Positions 24,752 through 32,709 of a DNA stretch of 51,405 nucleotides are shown in pieces. The translations under genes and the position numbers were made by a program. Positions within the stretch are counted from its first letter, which is position 1; the number at the start of each line of letters is the position of its first letter. The notes under the pieces are model-generated. The model was not told where the DNA came from. It made no database searches and saw nothing but the letters and a program-made list of their open reading frames with translations. The stretch is from NCBI GenBank assembly GCA_019429405.1, contig JAHYIZ010000019.1, positions 1 through 51,405 of the forward strand, in the 5' to 3' direction. Source of the DNA: Paracoccaceae bacterium (GTDB lineage Bacteria; Pseudomonadota; Alphaproteobacteria; Rhodobacterales; Rhodobacteraceae).

Positions 24752-24982
24752 ATGCAAATGAGGAAAGGCACCCGTGTCGCGCCGCGCTCTGCCGCGCCCG
24801 TCGCCAACACCATCAAATCGCTCGATTCTGATGCGCACACCGTCACGCTCGAAAGCGGGAAGGTCTGGCATTGCGCAACCACCGTCGATCTGGCCAAGTT
24901 CAAGGCGGGTGACGTGGTCACCATGACCTTCGCCGACAAGAACGGCACTGCGGAATGCGCCGCGATGTCCTGCGCGGCGTAA
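24752..24982 (+). CDS. DUF1344-like small protein
   Basis: This 76-residue protein is a single small beta-barrel-like unit of the type annotated DUF1344: I-K-S-L-D-S-D-x-H-T-V-T-L-E-S-G-K-V-W then L-x-x-F-K-A-G-D-V-V-T-M-T-F. The function is unknown. A perfect AGGAGG box 7 bases before the ATG predicts high translation. There is no clear signal peptide; the N-terminus is basic. It is monocistronic, with a terminator 20 bp after the stop. Confidence 0.75.
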   Translation: MQMRKGTRVAPRSAAPVANTIKSLDSDAHTVTLESGKVWHCATTVDLAKFKAGDVVTMTFADKNGTAECAAMSCAA

Positions 24983-25002
24983 GAAGGCCACCAAAGCGAA
25001 GG

Positions 25003-25038
25003 GGGCGAGGCCAGAACACCTGGCCGCGCCCTTTCTCG
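25003..25038 (+). terminator. rho-independent terminator after the DUF1344 gene
   Basis: A GGGCG-A-GGCCAG stem pairs with CTGGCC-G-CGCCC (one internal mismatch, five-base loop), followed by TTTCTCGTTT. Confidence 0.8.
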
Positions 25039-25263
25039 TTTCGCTCATTCGGCCCCACGGCCTTAGGTGTTTTCCGAGTCTGCCGCGACGCGCAAAGTCG
25101 GCGCATATTGCACAGGTGTTCTGGTGTTGAGCTTTACGAGTTCCTCCCGTCCCTCGGGGAAGCCTAGCAGTGTCGCAGCCCCGGAACACGACCTGCCCGC
25201 CGTGCAGCTGCCCAGCGGGCGAAAGCTGCAGCGGCAGGGCCGCCCCTAGCCCAGGAGTTCGCC

Positions 25264-25422
25264 ATGAGCCTTTCGACTATTCTCATCGTCATCCTTGTCC
25301 TTGCGCTCGTCGGGGCATTCCCAGCTTGGCCGCACAGCCTCAAATGGGGCTACGGGCCCTCGGGTGTGCTCGGCGTTCTGCTTGTCGTGCTGCTGGTGCT
25401 GGCGCTGACCGGGCGCATGTAG
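25264..25422 (+). CDS. DUF3309-type small membrane protein
   Basis: This 52-residue protein has two hydrophobic helices (about 4-19 and 33-49) separated by a short loop with W-P-H-S-x-x-W-G-Y-G-P-S-G, the signature of the DUF3309 family common in alpha- and betaproteobacteria. The function is unknown. The upstream 5' region (25,040-25,263) shows no other gene. It lies 74 bp before the DUF883-like gene and is probably cotranscribed with it. Confidence 0.85.
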   Translation: MSLSTILIVILVLALVGAFPAWPHSLKWGYGPSGVLGVLLVVLLVLALTGRM

Positions 25423-25496
25423 GCGCAATCGGCGCCCAATCGAGCCAGATGCATTTTCCCGCCGGGCAGATCGCCCGGCCAACAAGGACGAATAAA

Positions 25497-25802
25497 ATGG
25501 ACACGAAACACCCCACTGCGATCGAAAGCAGCTCTGAGTTCAAGGCGATGATGGCAGATCTGGCCTCATTGCGCAGCGATGTGGCGCAGCTTGCGGTGCA
25601 TGTGAAATCAAGCACCGTGAACGCTGCTGAGAGCGCCGCAGAGCAAGTCAGCGCAGAAGCCACGCGCCTGATGGGCAGCGTGACAGAGGCCTCGAAAGCC
25701 TCGGCCAAAGCTGTCGAGCGGCAGGTTGACCTGCACCCGGTGGCCAGCCTGATGCTGGCCTTCGGCCTTGGCTTCGTCGGCAGCCGCTTGCTGACCAAAT
25801 GA
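25497..25802 (+). CDS. DUF883/ElaB-YqjD-like membrane-anchored protein
   Basis: This 101-residue protein has a long amphipathic Ala/Ser/Glu-rich helix followed by one C-terminal transmembrane helix (about 82-98, S-L-M-L-A-F-G-L-G-F-V-G-S). This is the layout of the ElaB/YqjD/YgaM group, in which E. coli YqjD is reported to anchor ribosomes at the inner membrane in stationary phase. The ATG at 25497 is well inside the longest frame and starts the recognisable protein. The next gene is YqjE-like, as in the enterobacterial yqjDE pair. Confidence 0.75.
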   Translation: MDTKHPTAIESSSEFKAMMADLASLRSDVAQLAVHVKSSTVNAAESAAEQVSAEATRLMGSVTEASKASAKAVERQVDLHPVASLMLAFGLGFVGSRLLTK

Positions 25803-25822
25803 CCACGTTCGGAGGCTGGACC

Positions 25823-26239
25823 ATGGAAAACCCTTTTGCGCAGGCGTTACTGCAGCGCACCCGGATGCGGGTCTCGGTTCTGGCCTCCGACGTACGCGGC
25901 GCGGCCTTTGATGCAAGCCTGACGGCGGTTGCATCCCTGCTGGGCCTTGCCGCGCTTGGCTGCCTTGTCGCGGCACTTTGGGTGGCGCTTGCCCCGGTGA
26001 TCGGCGCGGCGGGTGCGGCTTTGGCATCAGCTGCGCTGTTGCTGGCAACCGGGGGCGCGACGCTATTGGCGCGCGGTCTGTTGGCACGGCGGCGGGCAAA
26101 ATCGGCACCGTGCACGGTAGAGGCCAGCCCCGATCTTGCCGAGGCCGCGCTCCTGACATTCAGTGCCAACAAGATGGCACTGTTGCTGAGCGCGCTCATG
26201 GCTGGCGCACTCGCCGCTGAAGCCCAACGCGGCAAGTAA
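25823..26239 (+). CDS. YqjE-like / phage holin 3-6 family membrane protein
   Basis: This 138-residue protein has two adjacent long hydrophobic helices (about 33-80) and a third weaker one near the C-terminus, resembling the Phage_holin_3_6 family that includes E. coli YqjE. The name is historical and does not imply phage origin. The ATG at 25823 has GGAGG 7 bases away and is preferred; an ATG at 25799 overlapping the previous stop would add 8 residues. It follows the DUF883-like gene as yqjE follows yqjD. Confidence 0.7.
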   Translation: MENPFAQALLQRTRMRVSVLASDVRGAAFDASLTAVASLLGLAALGCLVAALWVALAPVIGAAGAALASAALLLATGGATLLARGLLARRRAKSAPCTVEASPDLAEAALLTFSANKMALLLSALMAGALAAEAQRGK

Positions 26240-26314
26240 CCGGTAGCCTTTTTTCACAATCAGCTTTGCCACCCGCGCTACCCGGCCGATCCGGCCAGTT
26301 TGAGGAAGAATGAC

Positions 26315-26875
26315 ATGCCGAGACCTCTGCAAACTTGCGCGTTCACTGCCGGGATCATATCGGCGATGCCCAGCCTCAGGCGCTATGCGCTGTCGCTCTG
26401 CCGGACTGCGGACGGCGCCGACGACCTTGTGCAGGAAACCCTGTTCAAAGCCTGGTCGCAACGCGAGCGGTTTCAGGCGGGCACCAACCTTGGCGCTTGG
26501 CTATTCACCATTCTGCGCAACAGTTTTCTGAACCAGACGCGCAATCGCAAGCGCGAAGTGCAGGATTGCGACGGCATCCATTCCGCACGCCTGAGCACGC
26601 GCCCCGCGCATGATGCCGCGCTTGACATGCGCGACTTTCGAAAGGCACTAGCCACGCTGCCCACGCGCCAGCGACAGGCATTGGTGCTGGTGGGCGAGCT
26701 GGGCCATTCCTACAACGAGGCGGCGCTTCTGACCGGCGCCGAAACCGGCACGATGAAAAGCCGCGTCAGCCGCGCGCGCTCGCACATGCAAGCGCTGATG
26801 CAGGTGATCGGGCCGATGGATTTTGCATCGGCACCGGCGGCGACTGCCCCAACCCCCGTTCACGCCTGCGCCTGA
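26315..26875 (+). CDS. EcfG-like ECF sigma factor
   Basis: This 186-residue sigma-70-family protein has region 2 with S-L-R-R-Y-A-L-S-L-C-R, D-D-L-V-Q-E-T-L-F-K-A-W and L-G-A-W-L-F-T-I-L-R-N. Region 4 has L-P-T-R-Q-R-Q-A-L-V-L-V and S-R-V-S-R-A-R. These resemble the general stress sigma EcfG (ECF15 group) of alphaproteobacteria. EcfG is normally held by the anti-sigma NepR and released by PhyR; neither gene is visible nearby, so this may be a secondary paralogue. The small membrane protein genes around it are the kind often placed in the general stress regulon. The start at 26315 follows GAGGAAG. Confidence 0.85.
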   Translation: MPRPLQTCAFTAGIISAMPSLRRYALSLCRTADGADDLVQETLFKAWSQRERFQAGTNLGAWLFTILRNSFLNQTRNRKREVQDCDGIHSARLSTRPAHDAALDMRDFRKALATLPTRQRQALVLVGELGHSYNEAALLTGAETGTMKSRVSRARSHMQALMQVIGPMDFASAPAATAPTPVHACA

Positions 26876-26891
26876 GCTAACAGACAGCGGC

Positions 26892-27083
26892 TCAGCCGCC
26901 GATGCGCATGGCGCCAATGTTGCCGATGATGCCAAACACCTGCAGCAGCCAAATCACCACCCCAACCACGACGACGATGTTGAGGATGCTTTTGATCTTG
27001 GCGTCCATCGGGATGTAATTGTTGACGAGCCATAGCAGCAGCCCGACAACCACAAGCACGACCAACAGATTGATAACCGGCAT
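26892..27083 (-). CDS. Thivi_2564-type small membrane protein
   Basis: This 63-residue protein has two hydrophobic helices separated by N-N-Y-I-P-M-D-A-K-I-K-S-I-L-N, matching the small family annotated as Thivi_2564 membrane protein. Function unknown. An AAAGGAAA box precedes the ATG. The 13-base leader A-TCAAAGGAAAT is shared with the SH3 protein gene upstream on the same strand. Gene ends converge with the sigma factor gene. Confidence 0.75.
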   Translation of the reverse strand: MPVINLLVVLVVVGLLLWLVNNYIPMDAKIKSILNIVVVVGVVIWLLQVFGIIGNIGAMRIGG

Positions 27084-27110
27084 TTCGAATTTCCTTTGAT
27101 GCTCTGGCTT

Positions 27111-27137
27111 GGGCGGTCCCGGCGTTCGGGGCCGCCC
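27111..27137 (-). terminator. stem-loop downstream of the SH3 protein gene
   Basis: An 11-bp stem (GGGCGGTCCCG with CGGGGCCGCCC, one wobble) surrounds a five-base loop, about 20 bp after the SH3 gene stop on the minus strand. No T-run follows on either strand. Confidence 0.45.
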
Positions 27138-27155
27138 AAAGATTTTGTTAGGCGC

Positions 27156-27815
27156 TCAGCGGACGATGTAGACGACCTGACGGGTCGGCGTTTCGACCAT
27201 GACCGGCAAGCCGTTGACGTAGATATAGGAATAGCTGCTGCCCGGAACCGGGTAGAGCGTCACCGGCTCGGGGATACCGGCGCCGACCACGACTTCACCA
27301 TCGAGGTAGATGGTCTCGACTGGGTTGCTTTGCACGTAGGTCACGAACTGGGGTTCGGGCGGGGTTGCCACGGCAACACCGGCACCGGCACCGATGATGC
27401 CGCCAATCACTGCGCCGACTGGCCCCGCGATCAACGCCCCGGCAAGCGCGCCTGCCGCGCCGCCTGCAACCGCGGCGTCGTCGGGGTTGGCGGTATATGT
27501 AACGGTGCCGAGCGTCATTTTCGGCCCGGCGAGGGTCAGCGCCACCGGCGCATTGTCGATGTTTGCGGTCAGATAGTTGCCCGCCGCCCAGCCCTGCATG
27601 CCTGCATAGTCGACCTTGCACCAGGTCGCGGCTTCAAGACAGCCTTCCACAGTCACGGCCTCGTTGGCCGGGATCACGCCGCGGATCTTGTAGGTCGGGC
27701 CGGGACCCGCGCGCAGGTTGAGGTCGGTCCAGGCGGTCGCTTGGGTTTCGGCAAAGGCTGCCGAAGCCACAAGCAGGCCAACCATCGAGAGGCCCAGTAC
27801 TTTTTTACCAAACAT
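27156..27815 (-). CDS. exported SH3-domain protein with glycine-zipper
   Basis: This 219-residue protein has a signal peptide (G-K-K-V-L-G-L-S-M-V-G-L-L ending A-F-A). A bacterial SH3 domain follows (about 24-85, N-L-R-A-G-P-G-P-T-Y and G-W-A-A-G-N-Y-L), then a small-residue helix of G-x-x-x-G type (about 115-150), then a C-terminal DUF1236-like segment (Y-x-x-x-N-P-V-E-T-I-Y-L-D-G-E-V-V-V-G-A-G-I-P). SH3b domains often bind cell-wall peptides. The start at 27815 has AAAGGAAA upstream. It is divergent from the alanine-rich OmpA gene. Confidence 0.8.
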   Translation of the reverse strand: MFGKKVLGLSMVGLLVASAAFAETQATAWTDLNLRAGPGPTYKIRGVIPANEAVTVEGCLEAATWCKVDYAGMQGWAAGNYLTANIDNAPVALTLAGPKMTLGTVTYTANPDDAAVAGGAAGALAGALIAGPVGAVIGGIIGAGAGVAVATPPEPQFVTYVQSNPVETIYLDGEVVVGAGIPEPVTLYPVPGSSYSYIYVNGLPVMVETPTRQVVYIVR

Positions 27816-28055
27816 CAGATTTCCTTTGATACGGCGGTCAGTCACCCAAAGCTTGTGGCGCTGACCAGCTACCATGGGCACAACACCGCCACGCTACGAT
27901 AGGTTCCATGCTATGTTGCGTGGCGGCGCGTTGGCTGGTTTGGCCACGATGCAACCAATTACGCGCGGCGGTGTTGTGCTTGCGAAAGCTTGTCACCGCC
28001 GCGCCGCGACCCCGCATAGTGCAGGGCGCCCCCGGCACAGACGTGAGGACGCGAG

Positions 28056-29873
28056 ATGCAACGCAATTTCTACAGATCGACCACCGCCTTGGTCATGACG
28101 CTCTCTCTCTTGCAGCCGTTCGCCGCCGTCGCGCAAGAAACGGTGACGACCGAGTGTACGCCTGAGTTGATCGCAACGGGCGTGCCCTGCCTCGACCCGG
28201 TCACCAAACTTCTAGTGCTGCCCGAGGTCGATCTGAAAAAGGGTGGGCCGTCTGGCGATGTGGGCAAACCCGAAAAGTCAGAACCTGACGCCGCCGCCGC
28301 AAAAGACGCAAAGGCAGCGGACCAGGCGGCGAAGGCGGCAGACAAGGCTGCACGAGTGGCCGACGAAGCAGCAAAAGCCGCGGCTGAGGCCGCCAGCGCT
28401 GAGGCCGAAGCCGCCGCCAACGCGGCCCGCGCCGAAGCCGAAGCCGCTGCTGCTGCCGCCGCGGCAGCCGCCGTCGCAGCAGATGCTGCCGCCGCTGGTG
28501 CGGCCGCCGCCGCCGCCGCCGCCGCCGCCGAAGCTGCCGCCGAAGCCGAGCGCGCGAGTGCCGCCAGTGCTTTGGCTGATGCCGAGGCCAAAGCCGCAGC
28601 CGACGCAAAGGCTGCTGCTGAGGCCCTCGAATCCGATGCGGCGCAGAAGGCCGCCGAAGCTGCCAGTGCTTTGGCCGATGCCGAGGCCAAAGCCGCAGCC
28701 GATGCAAAGGCAGCTGCTGAGGCCCTCGAATCCGACGCCGTGCAGAAGGCCGCCGAAGCCGCAGCACTTGCCGCAGCCCTGGCTGCCGCGACCCAAGGCC
28801 AGAACGGCGCGCCGAATATCAGCATTCCCGATGTCCCGACCATTGCGCCGGTGACCGAAGCGGCACAGGCACCCGATGCTGTGGCGCCCACCGCCAAGGT
28901 GGTGACCCGCAAAGTCAACCGAGGCGATGCCCGTTCGAGCGTTCAGGAATTTGACAATTCAGTCAGCGCAGCCCCGAAGGCCGATAGCGGTGGCCTGACA
29001 AATCTTGAGAAGGCAGGCTTGCTGCTGCTTGGTGCCGTGGTGGTTGGCGCCATCCTCAACAACAACCAAAAGGTCGTCGCCAACACCGGCGACCGTGTGG
29101 TGGTGCAAGACCAGTATGGCGAATACTATGTGTACAAGGACGACGACGTGTTGCTGATGCAACCGGGCGCCACCGTGCGCACCGAAACCTTTGCCGATGG
29201 CTCGACCCGGTCATTCGTGCTGCGCGCCGACGGAACCCAGATCGTGACTATCCGTGATGCCGACGGGCGCGTGCAACGGCGCGTGCACATCGGTCTGGAC
29301 GGGCTGGAAACCACGCTGATTGACGATACCCGTGCCGTCGAGCCGGTCGATCTGCGCACGTTGCCGGTCTATGATCGCAGCTACTATTCTTATGCCGACA
29401 GCTCCGATCAGGCCGCTCTTCGCGCAGCCTTGCTTGCGGCAGAACAGCAGCCGATTGGCCGCAGCTTCAGCCTGCGCCAGATCCGCGAGATTCGGGAAGT
29501 GCGCGACCTCGCGCTTGAGATCAACCTTGAGGCGATTACCTTCGCGACCAATTCTGCGGCGATCCCTGCGGCACAGGCACAAAGGCTTGCGCAGATCGGC
29601 AGCCTGATGGCCGAACTTGTGGCGCAAGACCCGCGCGAAGTCTTCCTGATCGAAGGCCACACCGACGCGATCGGTGACCCGGCCTACAACCTCGCCCTCT
29701 CGGACCGACGTGCCGAAACGGTGGCGCTGGCCTTGTCCGAATACTTTGGCGTGCCGCCGGAAAACATGGTGGTGCAAGGCTACGGCGAACGCTTCCTGAA
29801 GGTTCCCACGCTCGATGAGGAACGGCTGAACCGCAGAGTGGCCGTGCGCCGGATCACCGGGCTGTTGAACTAG
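28056..29873 (+). CDS. OmpA-family protein with long alanine-rich helical domain
   Basis: This 605-residue exported protein has a signal peptide (cleavage near A-V-A, residue 26). A Pro/Gly/Lys linker follows, then an alanine-rich, Glu/Lys-punctuated segment of about 170 residues (about 78-248) predicted to be one long helix. A transmembrane-like stretch of about 20 residues lies near 318-340, then a beta-rich segment, then a C-terminal OmpA domain (about 485-603) with F-x-x-N-S-A-A-I and I-E-G-H-T-D-A-I-G. The OmpA domain should bind peptidoglycan, and the long helix could span or rigidify the periplasm. The alanine tract contains a 33-residue tandem duplication. The 282-codon antisense frame is an artefact of the GCC/GCN composition. 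Confidence 0.87.
   Translation: MQRNFYRSTTALVMTLSLLQPFAAVAQETVTTECTPELIATGVPCLDPVTKLLVLPEVDLKKGGPSGDVGKPEKSEPDAAAAKDAKAADQAAKAADKAARVADEAAKAAAEAASAEAEAAANAARAEAEAAAAAAAAAAVAADAAAAGAAAAAAAAAAEAAAEAERASAASALADAEAKAAADAKAAAEALESDAAQKAAEAASALADAEAKAAADAKAAAEALESDAVQKAAEAAALAAALAAATQGQNGAPNISIPDVPTIAPVTEAAQAPDAVAPTAKVVTRKVNRGDARSSVQEFDNSVSAAPKADSGGLTNLEKAGLLLLGAVVVGAILNNNQKVVANTGDRVVVQDQYGEYYVYKDDDVLLMQPGATVRTETFADGSTRSFVLRADGTQIVTIRDADGRVQRRVHIGLDGLETTLIDDTRAVEPVDLRTLPVYDRSYYSYADSSDQAALRAALLAAEQQPIGRSFSLRQIREIREVRDLALEINLEAITFATNSAAIPAAQAQRLAQIGSLMAELVAQDPREVFLIEGHTDAIGDPAYNLALSDRRAETVALALSEYFGVPPENMVVQGYGERFLKVPTLDEERLNRRVAVRRITGLLN
28563..28760 (+). repeat. two 99-bp tandem repeats in the alanine-rich domain
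   Basis: Units at 28563-28661 and 28662-28760 each encode 33 residues (A-S-A-L-A-D-A-E-A-K-A-A-A-D-A-K start). They differ at only a few, mostly synonymous, positions. This points to recent duplication or in-frame length variation by slippage or recombination. Confidence 0.85.
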
Positions 29874-30370
29874 CGCATGTATCACAGCTTCGGGTAAGTC
29901 ATTGACGGAGGGGCAAACGTCACCTGTGACGCTCCCTTCCGCCAATGCCTGATTCACTGGGGTGAGCGATTTCGCTGATGCGCGCGAGCCAGATGGCGAC
30001 GCCCTGCTGATGCCTTGAAACTGGTCGGCAGCGGCGTGCCAAGCTGCGCGCTTTTTGACGTCAGACACACGGGTACTTGGGCGGGGCCCGACGGCATCAA
30101 TGCGAAGACCAGCGGCTGCAAAACGATCCTGTGCCGTGTTGCCCAGCGCCAGCGCGAAAGCATTGCCCGGCAGCGCAAGCTGCGGCGCTGACCTGCCCCC
30201 CAGAAGCGGGGGCTTTATTGCCCGCCTTTCAATACCACGGCTTTCGAGCCACATCCCTTTTGGGTTGAACAGATGCTTTCCCTTTGCTACCGCAAGGGGT
30301 AATTGGGAGTGCTTGCAGCGTCTAGAGTTTTCCAAACGATTTCCAAGAAATTGCCGCCGATAGGGCAGAA
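29874..30370. other. intergenic region with possible gene remnant
   Basis: No intact gene is supported here. A minus-strand frame across about 30240-29880 has protein-like composition (for example L-P-G-N-A-F-A-L-A-L-G-N-T and A-A-G-L-R-I-D-A-V-G) but lacks a start and runs into the antisense of the OmpA gene. It may be a decayed gene. A small hairpin at 30195-30213 (GCCCCC/GGGGGC) followed by TTTATT could act as a + strand terminator. Confidence 0.4.
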
Positions 30371-31669
30371 ATGGGCAGCATTCATCAGACCCAGAAGCCT
30401 GTTGTCCTGGCCTTTGGCCTGTCTGGGTGGCTTTTTCTGATCGGCCTCGCACTCAGGCTCGGTATCTCCAACGGCTTGTTGGACCAAGCCATTGCCTATT
30501 CATCACCGGGCGGGGCCCTGTGGCAGAAAATCCATCCGGGCACTTGGCTGATCATGGGCGCCTTTCTTTTGCGGCGCAAGAATAGCAGGGTCGAACCAGA
30601 ATTTCTCTGGCTCGGACGGGCCGCTTGGGCGTTCTTGATCGTGCTCTCCTATGCCACCTTCGCGATGATCCTGCGCTCTGGCCCGTCTTCAGTGGCCTAC
30701 CTGCTGGATACGTATTTTGCTGCGGTGCTTGCCGGCCTCTACTTGACCCGTGCGCGCGCTTCGGTGGCTGCGGCGGCATTCCGCCTTATCGTCGGCCTGG
30801 CGCTGATCAATTCCGTCATCGCCCTGTTCGAGATTCTGACGCGCGTCCATATGCTGCCAGATCCGGGGTTTTTCTTCAGCTATTTCAGGGCGTACGCAGT
30901 CTTCGGCCACCCCCTGCTCAACGCGCTGATCACCGGCACGGTCGCCCTTTTCGTTCTGTCGAACCGGAGCTTTGGACATGCGTCGTCGCTCTATTTCATG
31001 CTTGCCATTGCCGCCATTCTGGCGTTCGGCGCAAGGGCCGCACTGGCTTTTCTGATCCCGGTCGCCATACTGCCGGAGCTGGCCTCGGTGGGGCGCCGAA
31101 TCCGGGCGCGAAGCGCCAGCTTGCTCGCGCTGGTGACGGTTCCCATGGGCAGTCTGCTCATCGTGGCGGTAACAGGGATCCTTGTGTTCCAGACCCGATT
31201 TGGCGAGCGGATCCTCGGCATGGCAGACCTGAGTGATAACAGCGTCGGCGCGCGCCTGCGCGTTCTGTCAATCTACCAGAACTTGCCGCCGACGGATTTC
31301 TGGTTCGGGATCAGCGCCTCGGCCAAGCGCGTTCTGATCGAGCAGAACCCATATTTCTCGACCATCGAAAATTTCTGGGTCGACATGTCTTTGTCATTTG
31401 GAATGCTCTCGTTTTCGGCTTTTGTGGTTTTTTTCTTGGCCTACATGGTCGCGCTGGCGCAAACGCGTCTGGTTTTTGCGGTGTCTGCGCTTGGCTTTTT
31501 TCTTTTGGTGGCGAGCACCAACAATTCGCTGTCTGTCAAGAGCCCCGCACTGCTGGTGCTTGTTGCCCTGATCGTCGCGGCACGCCAGATCGCCCGAGGT
31601 GCGGCGCAGGCGTCACGAGGGGTCAGCCCAGAATCCGGCGATAAACCGCGAGCGTTTTTTCAAGGTTGA
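30371..31669 (+). CDS. Wzy/VpsF-like polysaccharide polymerase
   Basis: This 432-residue inner-membrane protein has about ten to twelve hydrophobic helices and a large loop before the last few, as in Wzy polymerases and O-antigen ligases. Conserved features include G-H-P-L-L-N-A in the first half and R-A-A-L-A-F in a central helix, close to the VpsF-type exopolysaccharide polymerases. It would join repeat units in the periplasm. It is the only biosynthetic gene on the + strand here. Its 3' end overlaps the convergent glycosyltransferase gene by 47 bp. Confidence 0.8.
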   Translation: MGSIHQTQKPVVLAFGLSGWLFLIGLALRLGISNGLLDQAIAYSSPGGALWQKIHPGTWLIMGAFLLRRKNSRVEPEFLWLGRAAWAFLIVLSYATFAMILRSGPSSVAYLLDTYFAAVLAGLYLTRARASVAAAAFRLIVGLALINSVIALFEILTRVHMLPDPGFFFSYFRAYAVFGHPLLNALITGTVALFVLSNRSFGHASSLYFMLAIAAILAFGARAALAFLIPVAILPELASVGRRIRARSASLLALVTVPMGSLLIVAVTGILVFQTRFGERILGMADLSDNSVGARLRVLSIYQNLPPTDFWFGISASAKRVLIEQNPYFSTIENFWVDMSLSFGMLSFSAFVVFFLAYMVALAQTRLVFAVSALGFFLLVASTNNSLSVKSPALLVLVALIVAARQIARGAAQASRGVSPESGDKPRAFFQG

Positions 31670-32708
31670 TCGCGCTGGAGTAGGTGGTCTCGAACCGCGC
31701 CCGTCCCGCAGTCGCCATTTTGCGGCGCAGCGTTGGATCGGCAACAAGCGCGCCCAACGCCTCGGCAAGGGCGTCGGGGTCACCACGGGGCACCACGCGG
31801 CCAGTCGCCCCGTCGATCACCTGGTTCGGGATGTCGCCTACCGCCGTCGCCACCACGGGAAGGCCGATGGCCATGGCTTCGAGGATCGCGACGGGCTGAT
31901 TTTCGGCCCGCGAGGGCAGCACAAAAATGTCGGATCGGGCCATTTGCGCGCGCACCTGCGCCTCGTCTTGCCAGCCCGTAAAACTCACCCGCTCGGGGTC
32001 AAAGCCCATTCGCCGGGCCAGCGCCTCGTATGTCGCCACGTCGCCATTGCCGCAGATTGCGCAGGTCCAGTCTGCCTGTGTGGGCAAGCGCTTCAGCGCA
32101 TCCAGCAGCGTGTCCACGCCTTTGCGGTGCCCGACAAGCCCGACAAAGACGATCCGCGGCACCGGGTTGGCAAGAGGCGCGCGAAGGTTCGGGTCGGGCA
32201 CGCCATTGTCGATGATGTGAACCTTGTCCGGGTCGAGCCCCAGCCCCTTGGGCGAGATCGCCCAATCCCGCCAGCCTTCCCCCAACACGATGACCGCCTC
32301 GGCAGCGCGGAAAAACGACCGGATGAGCCGCTGCGCCAATGGGCGCTTTGCGGCGAAATATTCGTCATACCCTGCCCCGTGGAGGTGAAGCACCACAGGG
32401 GCGCCGAACCTATGGGCGACCCAGGCGAACACGGATTTGCGCCAGGTCGAGCCCTTTGGGGCGACGTTGATGTGGACAAGGCCGGCACCGTGCACCAGCG
32501 CCCGAATAAGCCGCCAGAATGCAACAATCGCAGACAGGTGGTTCCACGGGGGGCGGTCGCTCAGGCGCGTGGGAATGAACTCGAAATCGAAGGGACGCCG
32601 CTTGGCTTCCACTTCGCGCTTGGTATAGGACACCAGCCGCGTCATGCCCCCCGCCTGCATGTCAAGGCTGCGCGGCATCAAGAAAACGATGTTGCGGACC
32701 TCGTCCAT
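31623..32708 (-). CDS. family 4 glycosyltransferase
   Basis: This 361-residue GT-B enzyme has its acceptor half with G-G-M-T-R-L and H-L-H-G-A-G, and its donor half with V-F-V-G-L-V-G-H-R-K-G, a G-N-G-D segment and the E-x7-E motif (S-R-A-E-N-Q-P-V-A-I-L-E-A-M). It uses a nucleotide sugar to extend the repeat unit on the cytoplasmic side of the membrane. The start at 32708 has AGGAAGG 6 bases away. It lies 1 bp after the pyruvyl transferase gene, so they are cotranscribed. Confidence 0.9.
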   Translation of the reverse strand: MDEVRNIVFLMPRSLDMQAGGMTRLVSYTKREVEAKRRPFDFEFIPTRLSDRPPWNHLSAIVAFWRLIRALVHGAGLVHINVAPKGSTWRKSVFAWVAHRFGAPVVLHLHGAGYDEYFAAKRPLAQRLIRSFFRAAEAVIVLGEGWRDWAISPKGLGLDPDKVHIIDNGVPDPNLRAPLANPVPRIVFVGLVGHRKGVDTLLDALKRLPTQADWTCAICGNGDVATYEALARRMGFDPERVSFTGWQDEAQVRAQMARSDIFVLPSRAENQPVAILEAMAIGLPVVATAVGDIPNQVIDGATGRVVPRGDPDALAEALGALVADPTLRRKMATAGRARFETTYSSAINLEKTLAVYRRILG

Positions 32709-32709
32709 T

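Noticed and set aside
25823..26239. Prophage holin
   Set aside because: No other phage genes are near; the pairing with a DUF883 gene fits YqjD-YqjE membrane proteins.
28360..28790. Repeated GCC-rich units resembling a CRISPR or VNTR array
   Set aside because: The repeats are in frame, have no unique spacers and encode an alanine-rich helix; no CRISPR array is seen in the window.
28070..28918. 282-codon minus-strand frame rich in Ala and Ser
   Set aside because: It is the mirror of the alanine-rich GCC/GCN tract of the OmpA gene; composition artefact.
29211..30452. 413-codon minus-strand frame
   Set aside because: Most of it is antisense to the OmpA domain; only the part beyond 29874 could be a remnant, noted separately.
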